The notes: generated from the letters alone by a model not told the origin. A stretch of DNA of 64,000 bases from Spirosoma linguale DSM 74 (GCA_000024525.1 CP001769.1:6543001-6607000), one strand, 5' to 3'; shown: positions 18,287 to 27,873, counted from the stretch's first letter. Numbers and translations are program-made.

Positions 18287-21154
18287 TTACTGCTTCTTCT
18301 CCGGCATCAGTACCAATCGAATCAAGTTCGAACTCAGGTACTGGTTAGCCGCAGCTTTAGTGCTTTCGACGGTTACTTTCGCCAGTTGCTCGTCTTCATG
18401 CAGCACCTCGTCGGGGGCGTCGCCGTTGTAATACTGATTTTGCAGATAGCCCAGCCAGAACTGATTGTCCTTTAACTGTACTTCGGTTTCGCGACGGGTT
18501 TCGGCTTTGAACTTGGCGATGTCGGTGGCAAGAGCACCCTTCTCCTTCAGGTTGTTGATCAGTTCCTGCGTTTTGGCAATGAGTTTCTCGACGTTTTCCG
18601 GCGCACAACCGAAGTTGATGCGGAAGGTGTAGCGTGGCACCGGATACTTGGCATAGGCCGCACTCGCACTCACGCCATACACGCCACTTTCTTCTTCCCG
18701 CAGTTTCTCGATCAGCTTAATCTCCAGCACTTCGGCCAGGGCGTCCAATTGGGTACTCGTCTCTGGTGACCAGTTTATATCACCCGTATAAACAAGTTGT
18801 ACGGCCGCTTTGGGGTCGAGACCACGGTAAACGGTTTTGCTGATCTGGCCTTTAGGCGCCCGGATGCCGAGGTCGTTGAATTTCTCCGACTTACCTGTCG
18901 ATGGCAGGCCACCGAGGTATTTTTCGACCAGTGGCTTCAGTTGATCTTCTTTGAAATTACCGACGAAGTAGAACGTAAAATCACCCGCATTGGCGAACCG
19001 TTCCTGATAGATTTTCAGCGCCCGGTCGAGGTCGATGTTGTCCAGATCTTCGGGCTTGAGCGGTTGCCGACGAGGGTTGTTGTTACCCAGCGTGACGGTT
19101 ACCGTATCCTGAAAAACGCCCTGTGGCGTTGGTGTATTGATGCGGTTCTGCAACGCACTCCGCTGATTCGACAGGAAGCCTTTCACGACGTCGGGATCTT
19201 TGCGGGGTTGGGTGAAATAGCTGTATAGCAGTTGCAGCGCCGTTTCCAAATCTTTCGGGGCCGCGCTGCCGTTGACACCTTCGTTTAGTTCACCCACATA
19301 CGGGAACACGCTCACCTGCTTGCCCGACAGAAATTTACCCAACTGAATCTGGTTATACGCCCCCGTGCCGCCCATTGCCGCCAGCGTAGACGAGAACCGC
19401 GCCGACTGGAAATCCTTGAGATCATAAAGCGACGTTCCGCCCTGGCTACTTGCCGAAAACAGAATCTGGTCGTTCTTGAAATTAGTAGGCTTCAACACCA
19501 CTCGAACGCCATTTTTCAATGTCCATTCTGTTACGCCGATGTCCTTGATCTGCTTCTCATTCACCACGGGCGATGCCGTGGGCTGGGTTGCCAGCAAGGG
19601 ACTGTCCAGCGTTTTGTCTTCATAGGCGGTTAGCCCTTTTCCGGCATTGTCGACATAGCCGATAATCTGCTCGACTGTTGGCAGTTTAGCTTTATCTTTT
19701 TCGGGTGCCATGACAATGACGGCCCGGTTGTCGTTGTGGATAAACTGATCGACCAGGGCGTTTACTTCGGCGAGTTTAATACCATCCTGCTCTTTTTTGA
19801 GGAAGTTGTAGTAGAACTCGATGCTGGTGTAGGGCTCTTTATCGGTGAAGTTCTGAACGTATTCGTTCACGTAATTGACCGACCGGGTTTTGTCGCGCTC
19901 GCTATACGCCTGCTCCACGTTGGTCATGAACTCCTGCTTGGCACGGGCCAGCTCGGTCGGGGTAAAGCCAAACTGCTTCACGCGGGCATTCTCGTCGAGT
20001 ACCGCCCGGATAGCGCGTTCAACGTTGCCTTCTTTCGCCACGGCGATAGACGTAAAGGCGTCGAGATTACCCAGAAAATCGCTGTAGTTGCTGTAGCCTC
20101 CCAAAAATGGTGGATTGGCCTGCTGCGTCAGCTCCTGAATCCGGTTGCCGAGCATAGTGTTGAACAGACCCCGCTTGATACTTTCGCGCAAATCACCCAA
20201 TGTTTTTTCCTTGATTTCGGGCCGCTTGTAAATCACCTGCACGACCGTGTTGGGTTGCTCAGGATCGGTTACGATAACCACTTTGGTGTCTTTATGCGCC
20301 GGAATGTCATATTCCGTGCGGGGTTTGGGGCTCTTTACAGCCGGTATCCGACCAAATTTCTCCCGGATAATGCCTTCCACCTGCTTCATGTCGAAGTCGC
20401 CAACGGCGATAACGGCCATCAGATCGGGGCGGTACCAGTCTTTGTAAAACTGTCGAAGCACTTCGGGTTTGAAGGTGGTCAGTACCTGCTCGGTACCGAT
20501 GGGAAGCCGTTTGGCGTATTGTGAGTTGTTCAGCAGAATCGGAAAATACTGGTCCCGCATCCGCTGACCGGCCCCGCGCCCAAGCCGACGTTCTTCCAGA
20601 ATAACACCCCGCTCTTTGTCGACTTCGGTTGGGTCGATGGTGGCGTTGTGCGCCCAGTCTTCCAGAATCTGAAAGGCGTTGGTAAACACATTGACCGAAT
20701 CAGTCGGAACGGGCAGTTGGTACACCGTTTCGTCGAACCCCGTGTAGGCGTTCAGGTCGGCACCGAAGCGCACCCCCGCCGATTGCAGGAAATTAACCAG
20801 TTCGTTTTTCGGGAAATTTTTGGTACCGTTGAACTCCATGTGTTCCATGAAGTGCGCCAGCCCCTGCTGATTGTCGTTTTCCAGCACCGACCCCGCCCGG
20901 ATCACCAGCCGCAGTTCTGCTCGATTTTTAGGCTCGGCATTCTTACGGATGTAATACGTCAGGCCATTAGCCAGCTTACCCACTTTTACGTCGGGGTCGA
21001 GCGGGATGGGGCTGTTCAGGTTGGGACTTCCGGTCTGTGAAGCAGCAGACTTTGGGACAGGTTTTGTTGATGTCGACTTAGCTTTGGGCGTGGATTGCGC
21101 CAGCACCAGCGTTGCGCTGAGTAACAGACTCAGGCATAAGGGAAAACGTACCAT
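18287..21154 (-). CDS. M16 family zinc metalloprotease (pitrilysin/insulinase-like, exported)
   Basis: 955 residues, with signal peptide MVRFPLCLSLLLSATLVLAQ. The inverted zinc motif HFMEH (residues 101-105) and a downstream EERRLG segment mark the active N-terminal M16 domain. A second, inactive M16 repeat pair follows, typical for two-domain periplasmic peptidases of about 950 residues. It should degrade peptides inside a clamshell cavity. The mature N-terminus is Lys/Ser/Thr/Pro-rich and probably flexible. No partner gene is evident. Confidence 0.93.
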   Translation of the reverse strand: MVRFPLCLSLLLSATLVLAQSTPKAKSTSTKPVPKSAASQTGSPNLNSPIPLDPDVKVGKLANGLTYYIRKNAEPKNRAELRLVIRAGSVLENDNQQGLAHFMEHMEFNGTKNFPKNELVNFLQSAGVRFGADLNAYTGFDETVYQLPVPTDSVNVFTNAFQILEDWAHNATIDPTEVDKERGVILEERRLGRGAGQRMRDQYFPILLNNSQYAKRLPIGTEQVLTTFKPEVLRQFYKDWYRPDLMAVIAVGDFDMKQVEGIIREKFGRIPAVKSPKPRTEYDIPAHKDTKVVIVTDPEQPNTVVQVIYKRPEIKEKTLGDLRESIKRGLFNTMLGNRIQELTQQANPPFLGGYSNYSDFLGNLDAFTSIAVAKEGNVERAIRAVLDENARVKQFGFTPTELARAKQEFMTNVEQAYSERDKTRSVNYVNEYVQNFTDKEPYTSIEFYYNFLKKEQDGIKLAEVNALVDQFIHNDNRAVIVMAPEKDKAKLPTVEQIIGYVDNAGKGLTAYEDKTLDSPLLATQPTASPVVNEKQIKDIGVTEWTLKNGVRVVLKPTNFKNDQILFSASSQGGTSLYDLKDFQSARFSSTLAAMGGTGAYNQIQLGKFLSGKQVSVFPYVGELNEGVNGSAAPKDLETALQLLYSYFTQPRKDPDVVKGFLSNQRSALQNRINTPTPQGVFQDTVTVTLGNNNPRRQPLKPEDLDNIDLDRALKIYQERFANAGDFTFYFVGNFKEDQLKPLVEKYLGGLPSTGKSEKFNDLGIRAPKGQISKTVYRGLDPKAAVQLVYTGDINWSPETSTQLDALAEVLEIKLIEKLREEESGVYGVSASAAYAKYPVPRYTFRINFGCAPENVEKLIAKTQELINNLKEKGALATDIAKFKAETRRETEVQLKDNQFWLGYLQNQYYNGDAPDEVLHEDEQLAKVTVESTKAAANQYLSSNLIRLVLMPEKKQ

Positions 21155-21226
21155 TCGGTCGCTTGAATTGGGTTATGGTTCGAAGAACAATAATATCCAC
21201 AATAACGCTGCGAAACGTGGAATCGT

Positions 21227-21622
21227 TTAGCCTTTCCAAACTAACAAAATACCAATCACAATAGAGGCTATAACCGACAGCCAGCAGAGGACAATCACCC
21301 AGCGCATCGGAATTTCCCACATAGGGGCGTGGAGTAACTGCGTCTCTTCATCAGCCTCCATGACCCCGTATGCGTTTCGGGCACAGAAGTCGTCCCAATC
21401 GGTATAGTCAATAAAACTAGCGAGGGTATCCAGCGACGGTTTGGGCGGTACCGCCGACGATTCCCAGAATGCCTGCAACTCCCGAGCATCGACTTGCCGC
21501 TGTGTATGACGGGCCACTAGCTCGCTCAGGTACACATAGTCCCGCGCCCGCCAGTGGGACGATTGCTCCCAGCGCAGTATGTGCTCGATCTGCTGCTTAA
21601 GGTCATTGGCATGGCGAGTCAT
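21227..21622 (-). CDS. Small membrane-anchored protein of unknown function
   Basis: 131 residues. The N-terminal 85 residues are soluble and helical, with the pattern LSELVARHTQRQVDARELQAFW then LDTLASFIDYTDWDDFC, which resembles an N-terminal module seen in Bacteroidota signalling proteins (an assignment from memory). One transmembrane helix closes the protein (about 106-128, RWVIVLCWLSVIASIVIGIL). It lies upstream of the M16 protease on the same strand with a gap of about 70 bp, so it may be co-transcribed. No catalytic residues seen. Confidence 0.65.
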   Translation of the reverse strand: MTRHANDLKQQIEHILRWEQSSHWRARDYVYLSELVARHTQRQVDARELQAFWESSAVPPKPSLDTLASFIDYTDWDDFCARNAYGVMEADEETQLLHAPMWEIPMRWVIVLCWLSVIASIVIGILLVWKG

Positions 21623-21792
21623 ACACGTAGGCTACCGATTTTAGACTAACAAACTCCATCATAAACGTCTGGTAGTTCGTTTGGGGTCTCCATGAACGCA
21701 AACATAGCCGATAAAATGCATAGAGGGTTCACATAGAGTAACAACAAATTACAATTTAATAACACATTAATACAATCTCATAAAACACTTTC

Positions 21793-21800
21793 TATATTTG
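21793..21800 (+). promoter_or_regulatory. -7 promoter element of the lipoprotein gene
   Basis: TATATTTG fits TAnnTTTG exactly and lies 34 nt before the ATG at 21835. No clear TTG at -33. Confidence 0.5.
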
Positions 21801-21834
21801 ATCAACCTTATTCACAACCAAACTATACTACTTT

Positions 21835-22416
21835 ATGAAAGCAGTCCACCTACTCCTATCCTTGTTAATCCTGACCTTATTAGTTAACTCCTGTAAGAAG
21901 GAAGATGCGCAGCCTCAGACACCCCTTCTTCCTAATGGGGATGTAGAGCAGAAGTTTCAAAGCTGGTTTTTCAACTACGATACCCGAAACCCAACAAACC
22001 CCAACGGATATGATTTCGGCTTTACCAGCGAAGCAGCCTCATCGCCCCAGTATTCGCTAAAAATCAATTGTAACGCGATAAAAAATGACACGACGTTTTG
22101 CTATTACGGCCAGCAGAAGATTGTTACAGACAATATTCCAATTGGCGCAAAACTGACGTTGAAGGCCAAAATCAAGACAGTGCTGGTGGGTAATGGCGTT
22201 TCGTTAGCTATTCGGGGAGATAAAAACGGAAAAGCTGCATTCTTTGCGACCACAGAAGGGAAAACCGCCATTACCGGCACAAAGGATTTTACGGAATACT
22301 CGGTTGTTCTTGATTCATACCCCGGTAACATTGATAACCTCCAGATTTTCATGGTGTACCTGCCCAAAACAACGGGTTATGTTTATTTTGATGATGTGTC
22401 ATTGACCGTCAATTAG
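21835..22416 (+). CDS. Putative lipoprotein of unknown function
   Basis: 193 residues. The signal sequence MKAVHLLLSLLILTLLVNSC ends in a lipobox with lipidated C20 followed by KKED. The mature part is beta-rich (YSLKINC, LTLKAKIKTV, NLQIFMVYLP, GYVYFDDVSLTV), which suggests a jelly-roll of the carbohydrate-binding kind, but no family is certain. It is monocistronic: a -7 promoter box lies 34 nt upstream and a perfect hairpin starts at the stop codon. Confidence 0.7.
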   Translation: MKAVHLLLSLLILTLLVNSCKKEDAQPQTPLLPNGDVEQKFQSWFFNYDTRNPTNPNGYDFGFTSEAASSPQYSLKINCNAIKNDTTFCYYGQQKIVTDNIPIGAKLTLKAKIKTVLVGNGVSLAIRGDKNGKAAFFATTEGKTAITGTKDFTEYSVVLDSYPGNIDNLQIFMVYLPKTTGYVYFDDVSLTVN

Positions 22417-22471
22417 TACGTTCTGCTCATGGACCTGTTTCGTAAAGCTGGTCCATGAGCAGAACGTACTA
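22414..22471. terminator. Perfect 22-bp inverted repeat between convergent genes
   Basis: Arms 22414-22435 and 22450-22471 are exact complements around a 14-nt loop. The left arm begins with the TAG stop of the lipoprotein gene. It can serve both convergent genes, although T-runs are absent. Confidence 0.75.
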
Positions 22472-22494
22472 ACACGGTATGTACTTATTCATCG

Positions 22495-23991
22495 CTATGT
22501 CCCAGCCGCCAATGTCGCCAGTTGTACCGCCTTCATATCCTGCTTCGGTGCGTCGCAGGTGGCACAGGTGTACTCCGCAGGTAGCTGGCTAAAAGGGGTA
22601 CCGGCCGGGATGCTTTGCCGGGCATTTCCATGCCGGGCACTTCCATGCCGGGCATCGCCGTATTGTTCGTCATAGACAGTAAAGCAATGTGGGCACTGGT
22701 ATACGGTGGCCTCAATACCCGGCGCAGGCTCTGGTTTTTCAGTTTCGACCCATGTCGTTTCGGTGCGGTCCTGCGACCAGCGGGCATTGAATTTGCGGCA
22801 CAACCGGTTGAGCTGGTTCGGAACATGCATGCGGAACAACCCTTTCTCAAAAACATGGTAGGTTCGGCTATTCGGGTTAAAATTCTCGGTATAATACAGA
22901 TCATACACGCTGAACAGAGCCAATTGACCCAATTGTATCAACGGACGTTTCCGGATCAGCACCGAGCCGAACACTTCTGACTTGGCGCGGGTCTGTACGC
23001 CGAAGCAAAGCCCAAACGTCCGGGTGTCATTCTTCTCGAAATTCCGAATTACGTAATGCTTCAGCGCCCTTCCTTCGTCGGTATGGTCTTCCGTTTGCCA
23101 GGCGAGTTCATTGGCCGCGTGGCGTACGTTGATGTTGTGCTTACCTAATACATACGACCAGGCCGTCCGGTCTTTGGCTTCGATCCCTTTAATAATGAGC
23201 GATTTCCAGGGCGTAGCGCATATTTCGCCGATGCGGGTTTTTAGGCATAGGGCGCAGACATCGAGCAGGAAAGCAATCGTAAACTGCTCATCCCGACGAT
23301 AAAGCCCCAGCCACGACCGTTCGCCATAGCGGTTGAAGCCCTCGTAATACGGCAACGAGAACTCGGGTAGTTCCACCTCCTGCATAGCCGGTTGGGTGAT
23401 GAAGTGCTGGTTCGCCGTAACCGCTTTGTATAAAGCTTCTTCGCCCTGAAAATCCTGCGCCAGCATGGCCTCTTCAACGGCTTTAGCCAGTCGGCCAATG
23501 TCGTTGGTATAAATCAATTGCGGCCACCGGAATAATAGATTGGTCTGTTTCGGACGAACGTACAAATACCAGAAATGCGGTTCCGGCGAGGCAATGAAAT
23601 TCAGATTACCTGTAAAGAACGGCGTAAAGCTCTGATTGGAATCCGACAGATTGACCTTCAGTCGGGGCTGGTAATCGAACTGGTCGAGCACGGTATGGTA
23701 CTCACTTTCCCGCAGCCAGGCCCCCGTCCGGAACACATCTTCGCCACAATAGGAACTGATGATGTTTGGATACTGCTCCGTATTCAGTTCATACGAGATC
23801 TGGTGTTGTTTGAGGTCTTTTTCCAGAAACCGCATGTCTTCATAATGCACCGTCATGAGCAACTGCTGACGGGCTCCAAAGCGCACTTTCCGAACTTTGG
23901 CGTCGTAAGCCAGCCGCAACACGGTTTGCAGCGCCCCCGGCGACACAATCCCGGCGGGCATATTGACTTTCAGGGTATAGTAATCGCGCAT
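22495..23991 (-). CDS. Nitrite/sulfite-reductase-like protein with C-terminal rubredoxin domain
   Basis: 498 residues. The first 430 have the fold pattern of sulfite/nitrite reductases, with a ferredoxin-like half-domain at the N-terminus (MPAGIVSPGALQTVLRLAYD, then KVRFGARQQLLMTV). The canonical CxxxxxC...CxxxC siroheme-cluster ligands are not seen; only CALCLKTRIGEIC occurs. The last 60 residues are rubredoxin, with CPHCFTVYDEQYGD and CATCDAPK giving the four iron ligands. Between the two knuckles lies an extra ARHGSARHGNARQS stretch coded by short tandem repeats. Placed right after the nitrate reductase gene, it is probably an electron carrier for that enzyme; this is inference. Confidence 0.7.
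   Translation of the reverse strand: MRDYYTLKVNMPAGIVSPGALQTVLRLAYDAKVRKVRFGARQQLLMTVHYEDMRFLEKDLKQHQISYELNTEQYPNIISSYCGEDVFRTGAWLRESEYHTVLDQFDYQPRLKVNLSDSNQSFTPFFTGNLNFIASPEPHFWYLYVRPKQTNLLFRWPQLIYTNDIGRLAKAVEEAMLAQDFQGEEALYKAVTANQHFITQPAMQEVELPEFSLPYYEGFNRYGERSWLGLYRRDEQFTIAFLLDVCALCLKTRIGEICATPWKSLIIKGIEAKDRTAWSYVLGKHNINVRHAANELAWQTEDHTDEGRALKHYVIRNFEKNDTRTFGLCFGVQTRAKSEVFGSVLIRKRPLIQLGQLALFSVYDLYYTENFNPNSRTYHVFEKGLFRMHVPNQLNRLCRKFNARWSQDRTETTWVETEKPEPAPGIEATVYQCPHCFTVYDEQYGDARHGSARHGNARQSIPAGTPFSQLPAEYTCATCDAPKQDMKAVQLATLAAGT
22614..22664. repeat. 15-bp tandem repeat inside the rubredoxin domain
   Basis: About three units of GCCGGGCATTTCCAT with slight changes, in frame, coding for ARHGS/ARHGN/ARQS on the minus strand. 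Confidence 0.75.
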
Positions 23992-24011
23992 TTTTTGAAT
24001 GAAAAATGAAT

Positions 24012-24077
24012 AATGTACAATGAATAATTTAAGATCGTCTTTGCGTTTTCTTCGTTATACATTTTTCATTGTACATT
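24012..24077. repeat. Inverted repeat overlapping the nitrate reductase stop codon
   Basis: AATGTACAATGAA (24012-24024) pairs exactly with TTCATTGTACATT (24065-24077). The TGA stop of the nitrate reductase gene (24066-24068) lies inside the right arm. Confidence 0.7.
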
Positions 24078-27000
24078 AACCAGTGTGCCTTCCTTCATCC
24101 TCTCCAGAATACTCCGCACTTCCGGCCGGCACGAGCCGCAGCCCGTTCCGGCACCGGTTTTCTGGCATAGTTGCTGGAAATCCCTGCAACCGGCCTGGAT
24201 GGCCCGCTCCAGATTGCCCTGCCCCACGGTGTTGCAGGAACACACCAGCTTGCCTTCCACGGGGTCGACCTGCTTGCTGGCCCGCAGGAGCTGAAGCCGC
24301 TTTTCGGAAAGCTCGGTGCCGTTGGCAATGAGTTCGCGGAACTCGGCAAACTCGTTTTTGTCGCCCACCAGAATCGCTCCGACGAGCTTATCGCCCTGAA
24401 CGATGCACTTTTTGTAATACCGCTTCGACTTGTCAATAAACACAATCTCTTCGAACTCCGGCCCCGCGTTGGGTGGCACCTCCGTCAGACCCATGCTGCA
24501 CAGGTGAAGCCCTTCCATCTTCAGAATGCTGATCGACAAACTGCCTTTATACGGCTGCGACACATCGCCCGCGATGAAGCGGGCGGCTGTCTCGGCCTGT
24601 TGCTCGGCAGCCAGCGTAATGCCCCACATCTGGCCATTCCACTGCGCCACTTCGCCAGCGGCAAAAATGTCGGGGTCGGAGGTTTGCAGGTAATCGTTCA
24701 CGACTACGCCCCGGTTGCAGGTCAGACCGGCCTCCCGGGCGAGTTCGATGTTTGGCACCGTTCCAATGGCCATCACCACCACCTGACAATTCAGTTTCTT
24801 GCCCGATTTGAGCTGAATACCTTCTACTTTTTCGGTGCCCATGAACGTCTGAACTTCTTCATTGAAGTACACATCGATACCCCGGTCGAGAAGTTCGAGG
24901 TAGAGCAGTTCGCTGGCGAGTGGGTCGAGTTGGCGTTCCATGAACCGGCCCACCCGCTGAATGACCGTCACCCGAACGTTGATCTGCCGCAACGATGCCG
25001 CCAGTTCTAGCCCGAGCAAGCCACCGCCGACAATGATCGTATGCGGCTCCGAGCCATCGGCTGGCCGATTCAGGAACGGCATCAGCGAGTCGGCGTCGAG
25101 CCGCGACCGCATGTTGAAAATCCCCGGCAAACGAGGAATTCCTTTGGGCATGAAGGCATTGCTGCCCGTGCCGAGCAAGAGTTTGTCGTAGCTGTGCTCG
25201 ACGCCGTTGGTATCGACAACAACTTTGGCGTTCCGGTCGATGTGTGCAATGCCGACCCCTTTATGGACAATGATACGGGCTTCTTCGAACTGGTCTTCAC
25301 GCAGTTTGACAAGCTGCTCCCAAGACTGCGCCCCGCTTATGTAATCGGGCAGCAGCACGCGGTTATAAAACGGGTAAATTTCTTTCGAGAAAATATGCAG
25401 TTCGTCGTTGACGGGCGTTTCGACCCGCCCAGACCTCAGCGCACGATAGGCGTTGATGAAACCCAATCCCGCCGAACCGGCCCCGATAATGATGATCTTT
25501 TCGACCGGCTTACTGAACGGTACAACCTCCACGGCCGTAAACTTGAAGTCCGGCTCTTTGGAACGCGGATCAACGAGCGCGTTGGTAAGGTTATTAGCCC
25601 GGTTCAGGTTGCTTTCGCCCGACTTCCCGGCCAGCACCTTCCCCCAGTGCATCGGCAGAAAACACAAACCCGGTCGCACATCGTCGGTGAGTTGAGCCTT
25701 TACGCGCACCTCGCCCCGCCGACCGCGAACGACGACAAGCTGCCCTTCGGCAATGTTTCTTGCTCTGGCATCGTCGGGATGGATTTGCAGAAAGGGCTGC
25801 GGGCTGTGTTGATTCAGCTTGGCAACCCGACCCGTTTTGGTCATGGTGTGCCACTGGTCGCGGATACGACCAGTGGTTAAGATCAGCGGAAAGTCAGCAT
25901 CGGTAGGCTCAGATGTATTTTCGTCGGGCACGGCGTGGATTTGTGCGCGGCCATTCGGTGTGTAAAAGTTGTGGTCGGTGAATAGGCGTTTGGTGCCGAA
26001 GGAGGTTGGCCCCACGGCAACGGCCGACCGCCCCGGCCCCTCCCGGAATGCCGGACCACCTTGAACTAAGGGGAGGGGAGAAATCCCCTTTTCACCCTGT
26101 GCCTTGTTCACCATAGTCTTTACCCATTGCCCTCTACCCCCTGCCGGATAAGGCCACTGTACGGTGCGTTTTTGCTTGAGGAGATCGTAGTTTACGCCCG
26201 TGATGTCCACGTTGGTGCCTGCGGTGAGCTGGGCGTATTCGTCGTAAACGGCGGAGGTGTTGGTGTATGGGAAAGCGTCGCCGAAGCCCATCTTTTGGGC
26301 GAATCGCCAGATGATTTCGGAGTCGGGCAGGGCTTCGCCGGGGGCATCAATGACTTTGGGTAAGTATGCAATTCGCCGTTCGGCGTTGGTCATGGTGCCC
26401 TCTTTTTCGAGCCAGGCCGCAGCGGGCAGTACTACGTCGGCAAACTGCACGGTGTCGGCCCGGTTCGAGACGTCTTGAACGACCACAAAACGGGCGTTGG
26501 TCAACGCTTTCTCAACGGCATTGGCATCGGGCATACTCACCATTGGATTTGTGTTGATGATCCAGATGGCTTTTAAGCGGTCGTCCGCCAATGCCTCGAA
26601 CATTTCCGTGGCGGTCAGGCCGGGTTTCGACGCAATCTTGACCGGGCTGTTCCAGAACGCTTCTACTTCGGCGCGGTGGGTGGCGTTGGTCACGTCGCGG
26701 TGGGCGGGCAGCACGTTGGCAAGGCCACCCGTTTCGCGGCCACCCATGGCGTTGGGTTGGCCCGTGAGCGAGAACGGCCCGTTGCCGGGCTTGCCAATCC
26801 GCCCCGTAATCAGGTGCAGGTTGATGAGCGCCAGATTTTTGTTCACGCCAATCACCGACTGGTTCAGGCCCATCGTCCAGAGCGATAAAAAGCCTTTTGA
26901 GCGACCAATCCAGTCGGCCACTTTCTGAATATCAGCCACCGGAACGCCACACATATCGGCGGCTTCGGCGAGGGTTCGCTGCATCACCTGCTCGCTGTAA

Positions 27001-27752
27001 GCGGCAAATCCGTCGGCGTGGTTGGTGATGAAATCAACATCAATGTCGCCGTTCTCGATTAGCAACCGGCCAATGGCGTTATTCAGCACGATGTCGGTGC
27101 CGGGACGGATGGGCAAATGAAGATCAGAAGACCGGGCCGTATCAGTTTTACGAGGATCGACGCAAATGATTTTGACGTTTGGATTGGCCGCTTTGTGCGC
27201 TTCAATCCGACGCCAGATGATAGGGTGGCACCAGGCGGGATTAGCTCCCTGCACCAGAAACACGTCGGCCTCTTCAATATCGTCGTAACAGACCGGCACC
27301 GAATCTTCGCCCAGCGACAGTTTGTAGCCCACCACTGCCGAACTCATGCAGAGCCGGGAGTTGGTATCTATGTTGTTCGAGCCAATAAAGCCTTTGATGA
27401 GCTTATTGACCAGGTAATATTCTTCGGTCAGGCACTGCCCCGACACATAAAACGCGACTGAATCAGGGCCGTATTTCTGAATGAATGTCCGGAATACAGC
27501 GGCTGTACGCTCCAGCGCGGCATCCCAGCTTACCCGTTGCATGGGCATATTCCGGTTAAGACGCATCTGCGGATACAGCAGCCGGTCCGACTGGTCCATG
27601 ACGGTATAATGCAGATTCATGCCCTTCGAGCACAGCATTCCCTTGTTGGACGGATGCTGTTTATCTCCCTCAACGATCAATCGTCCGGTCGGCTCCTGTT
27701 TGACGACAATCCCACAGCCAACACCACAATAGCAACAGGTCGTTTTATGCAT
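24066..27752 (-). CDS. Assimilatory nitrate reductase fused to FAD/NAD(P)H and [2Fe-2S] modules
   Basis: 1228 residues in three parts. Residues 1 to about 720 form a NasA/NapA-type molybdopterin oxidoreductase with [4Fe-4S] ligands C6, C9, C13 and C41 and the likely Mo-ligand Cys in NSRLCMSS. From about 725, KIIIIGAGSAGLGFI starts a NirB-like FAD/NAD(P) module with a second dinucleotide motif IIVGGGLLGLELA. The C-terminus is a BFD-type [2Fe-2S] domain (LVCSCNTVGQ, TGCGSCRPEV). This is the build of a self-contained NAD(P)H nitrate reductase making nitrite for NirBD. A Gly/Pro-rich insertion before GTKRLFTD looks repeat-derived. The gene sits between the transporter and the rubredoxin protein on the same strand. 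Confidence 0.92.
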   Translation of the reverse strand: MHKTTCCYCGVGCGIVVKQEPTGRLIVEGDKQHPSNKGMLCSKGMNLHYTVMDQSDRLLYPQMRLNRNMPMQRVSWDAALERTAAVFRTFIQKYGPDSVAFYVSGQCLTEEYYLVNKLIKGFIGSNNIDTNSRLCMSSAVVGYKLSLGEDSVPVCYDDIEEADVFLVQGANPAWCHPIIWRRIEAHKAANPNVKIICVDPRKTDTARSSDLHLPIRPGTDIVLNNAIGRLLIENGDIDVDFITNHADGFAAYSEQVMQRTLAEAADMCGVPVADIQKVADWIGRSKGFLSLWTMGLNQSVIGVNKNLALINLHLITGRIGKPGNGPFSLTGQPNAMGGRETGGLANVLPAHRDVTNATHRAEVEAFWNSPVKIASKPGLTATEMFEALADDRLKAIWIINTNPMVSMPDANAVEKALTNARFVVVQDVSNRADTVQFADVVLPAAAWLEKEGTMTNAERRIAYLPKVIDAPGEALPDSEIIWRFAQKMGFGDAFPYTNTSAVYDEYAQLTAGTNVDITGVNYDLLKQKRTVQWPYPAGGRGQWVKTMVNKAQGEKGISPLPLVQGGPAFREGPGRSAVAVGPTSFGTKRLFTDHNFYTPNGRAQIHAVPDENTSEPTDADFPLILTTGRIRDQWHTMTKTGRVAKLNQHSPQPFLQIHPDDARARNIAEGQLVVVRGRRGEVRVKAQLTDDVRPGLCFLPMHWGKVLAGKSGESNLNRANNLTNALVDPRSKEPDFKFTAVEVVPFSKPVEKIIIIGAGSAGLGFINAYRALRSGRVETPVNDELHIFSKEIYPFYNRVLLPDYISGAQSWEQLVKLREDQFEEARIIVHKGVGIAHIDRNAKVVVDTNGVEHSYDKLLLGTGSNAFMPKGIPRLPGIFNMRSRLDADSLMPFLNRPADGSEPHTIIVGGGLLGLELAASLRQINVRVTVIQRVGRFMERQLDPLASELLYLELLDRGIDVYFNEEVQTFMGTEKVEGIQLKSGKKLNCQVVVMAIGTVPNIELAREAGLTCNRGVVVNDYLQTSDPDIFAAGEVAQWNGQMWGITLAAEQQAETAARFIAGDVSQPYKGSLSISILKMEGLHLCSMGLTEVPPNAGPEFEEIVFIDKSKRYYKKCIVQGDKLVGAILVGDKNEFAEFRELIANGTELSEKRLQLLRASKQVDPVEGKLVCSCNTVGQGNLERAIQAGCRDFQQLCQKTGAGTGCGSCRPEVRSILERMKEGTLVNVQ

Positions 27753-27765
27753 GGTCTTTTAATGG

Positions 27766-27873
27766 ATAATGAAAAATGAATAATGCAAAATGTGTGGAAA
27801 ATCGAGTCTGTTAGCTGTAACCTACCAACTGCATTGCACACATTACGCGTTATTCATTTTTCATTGTGCATTA
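27766..27873. repeat. Imperfect inverted repeat between transporter and nitrate reductase genes
   Basis: ATAATGAAAAATGAATAATGC near 27766 pairs imperfectly with a segment ending at 27873 (TTATTCATTTTTCATTGTGC). Similar AATGAAAAATGAATAATG words flank the hairpin at 24012. Confidence 0.6.
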
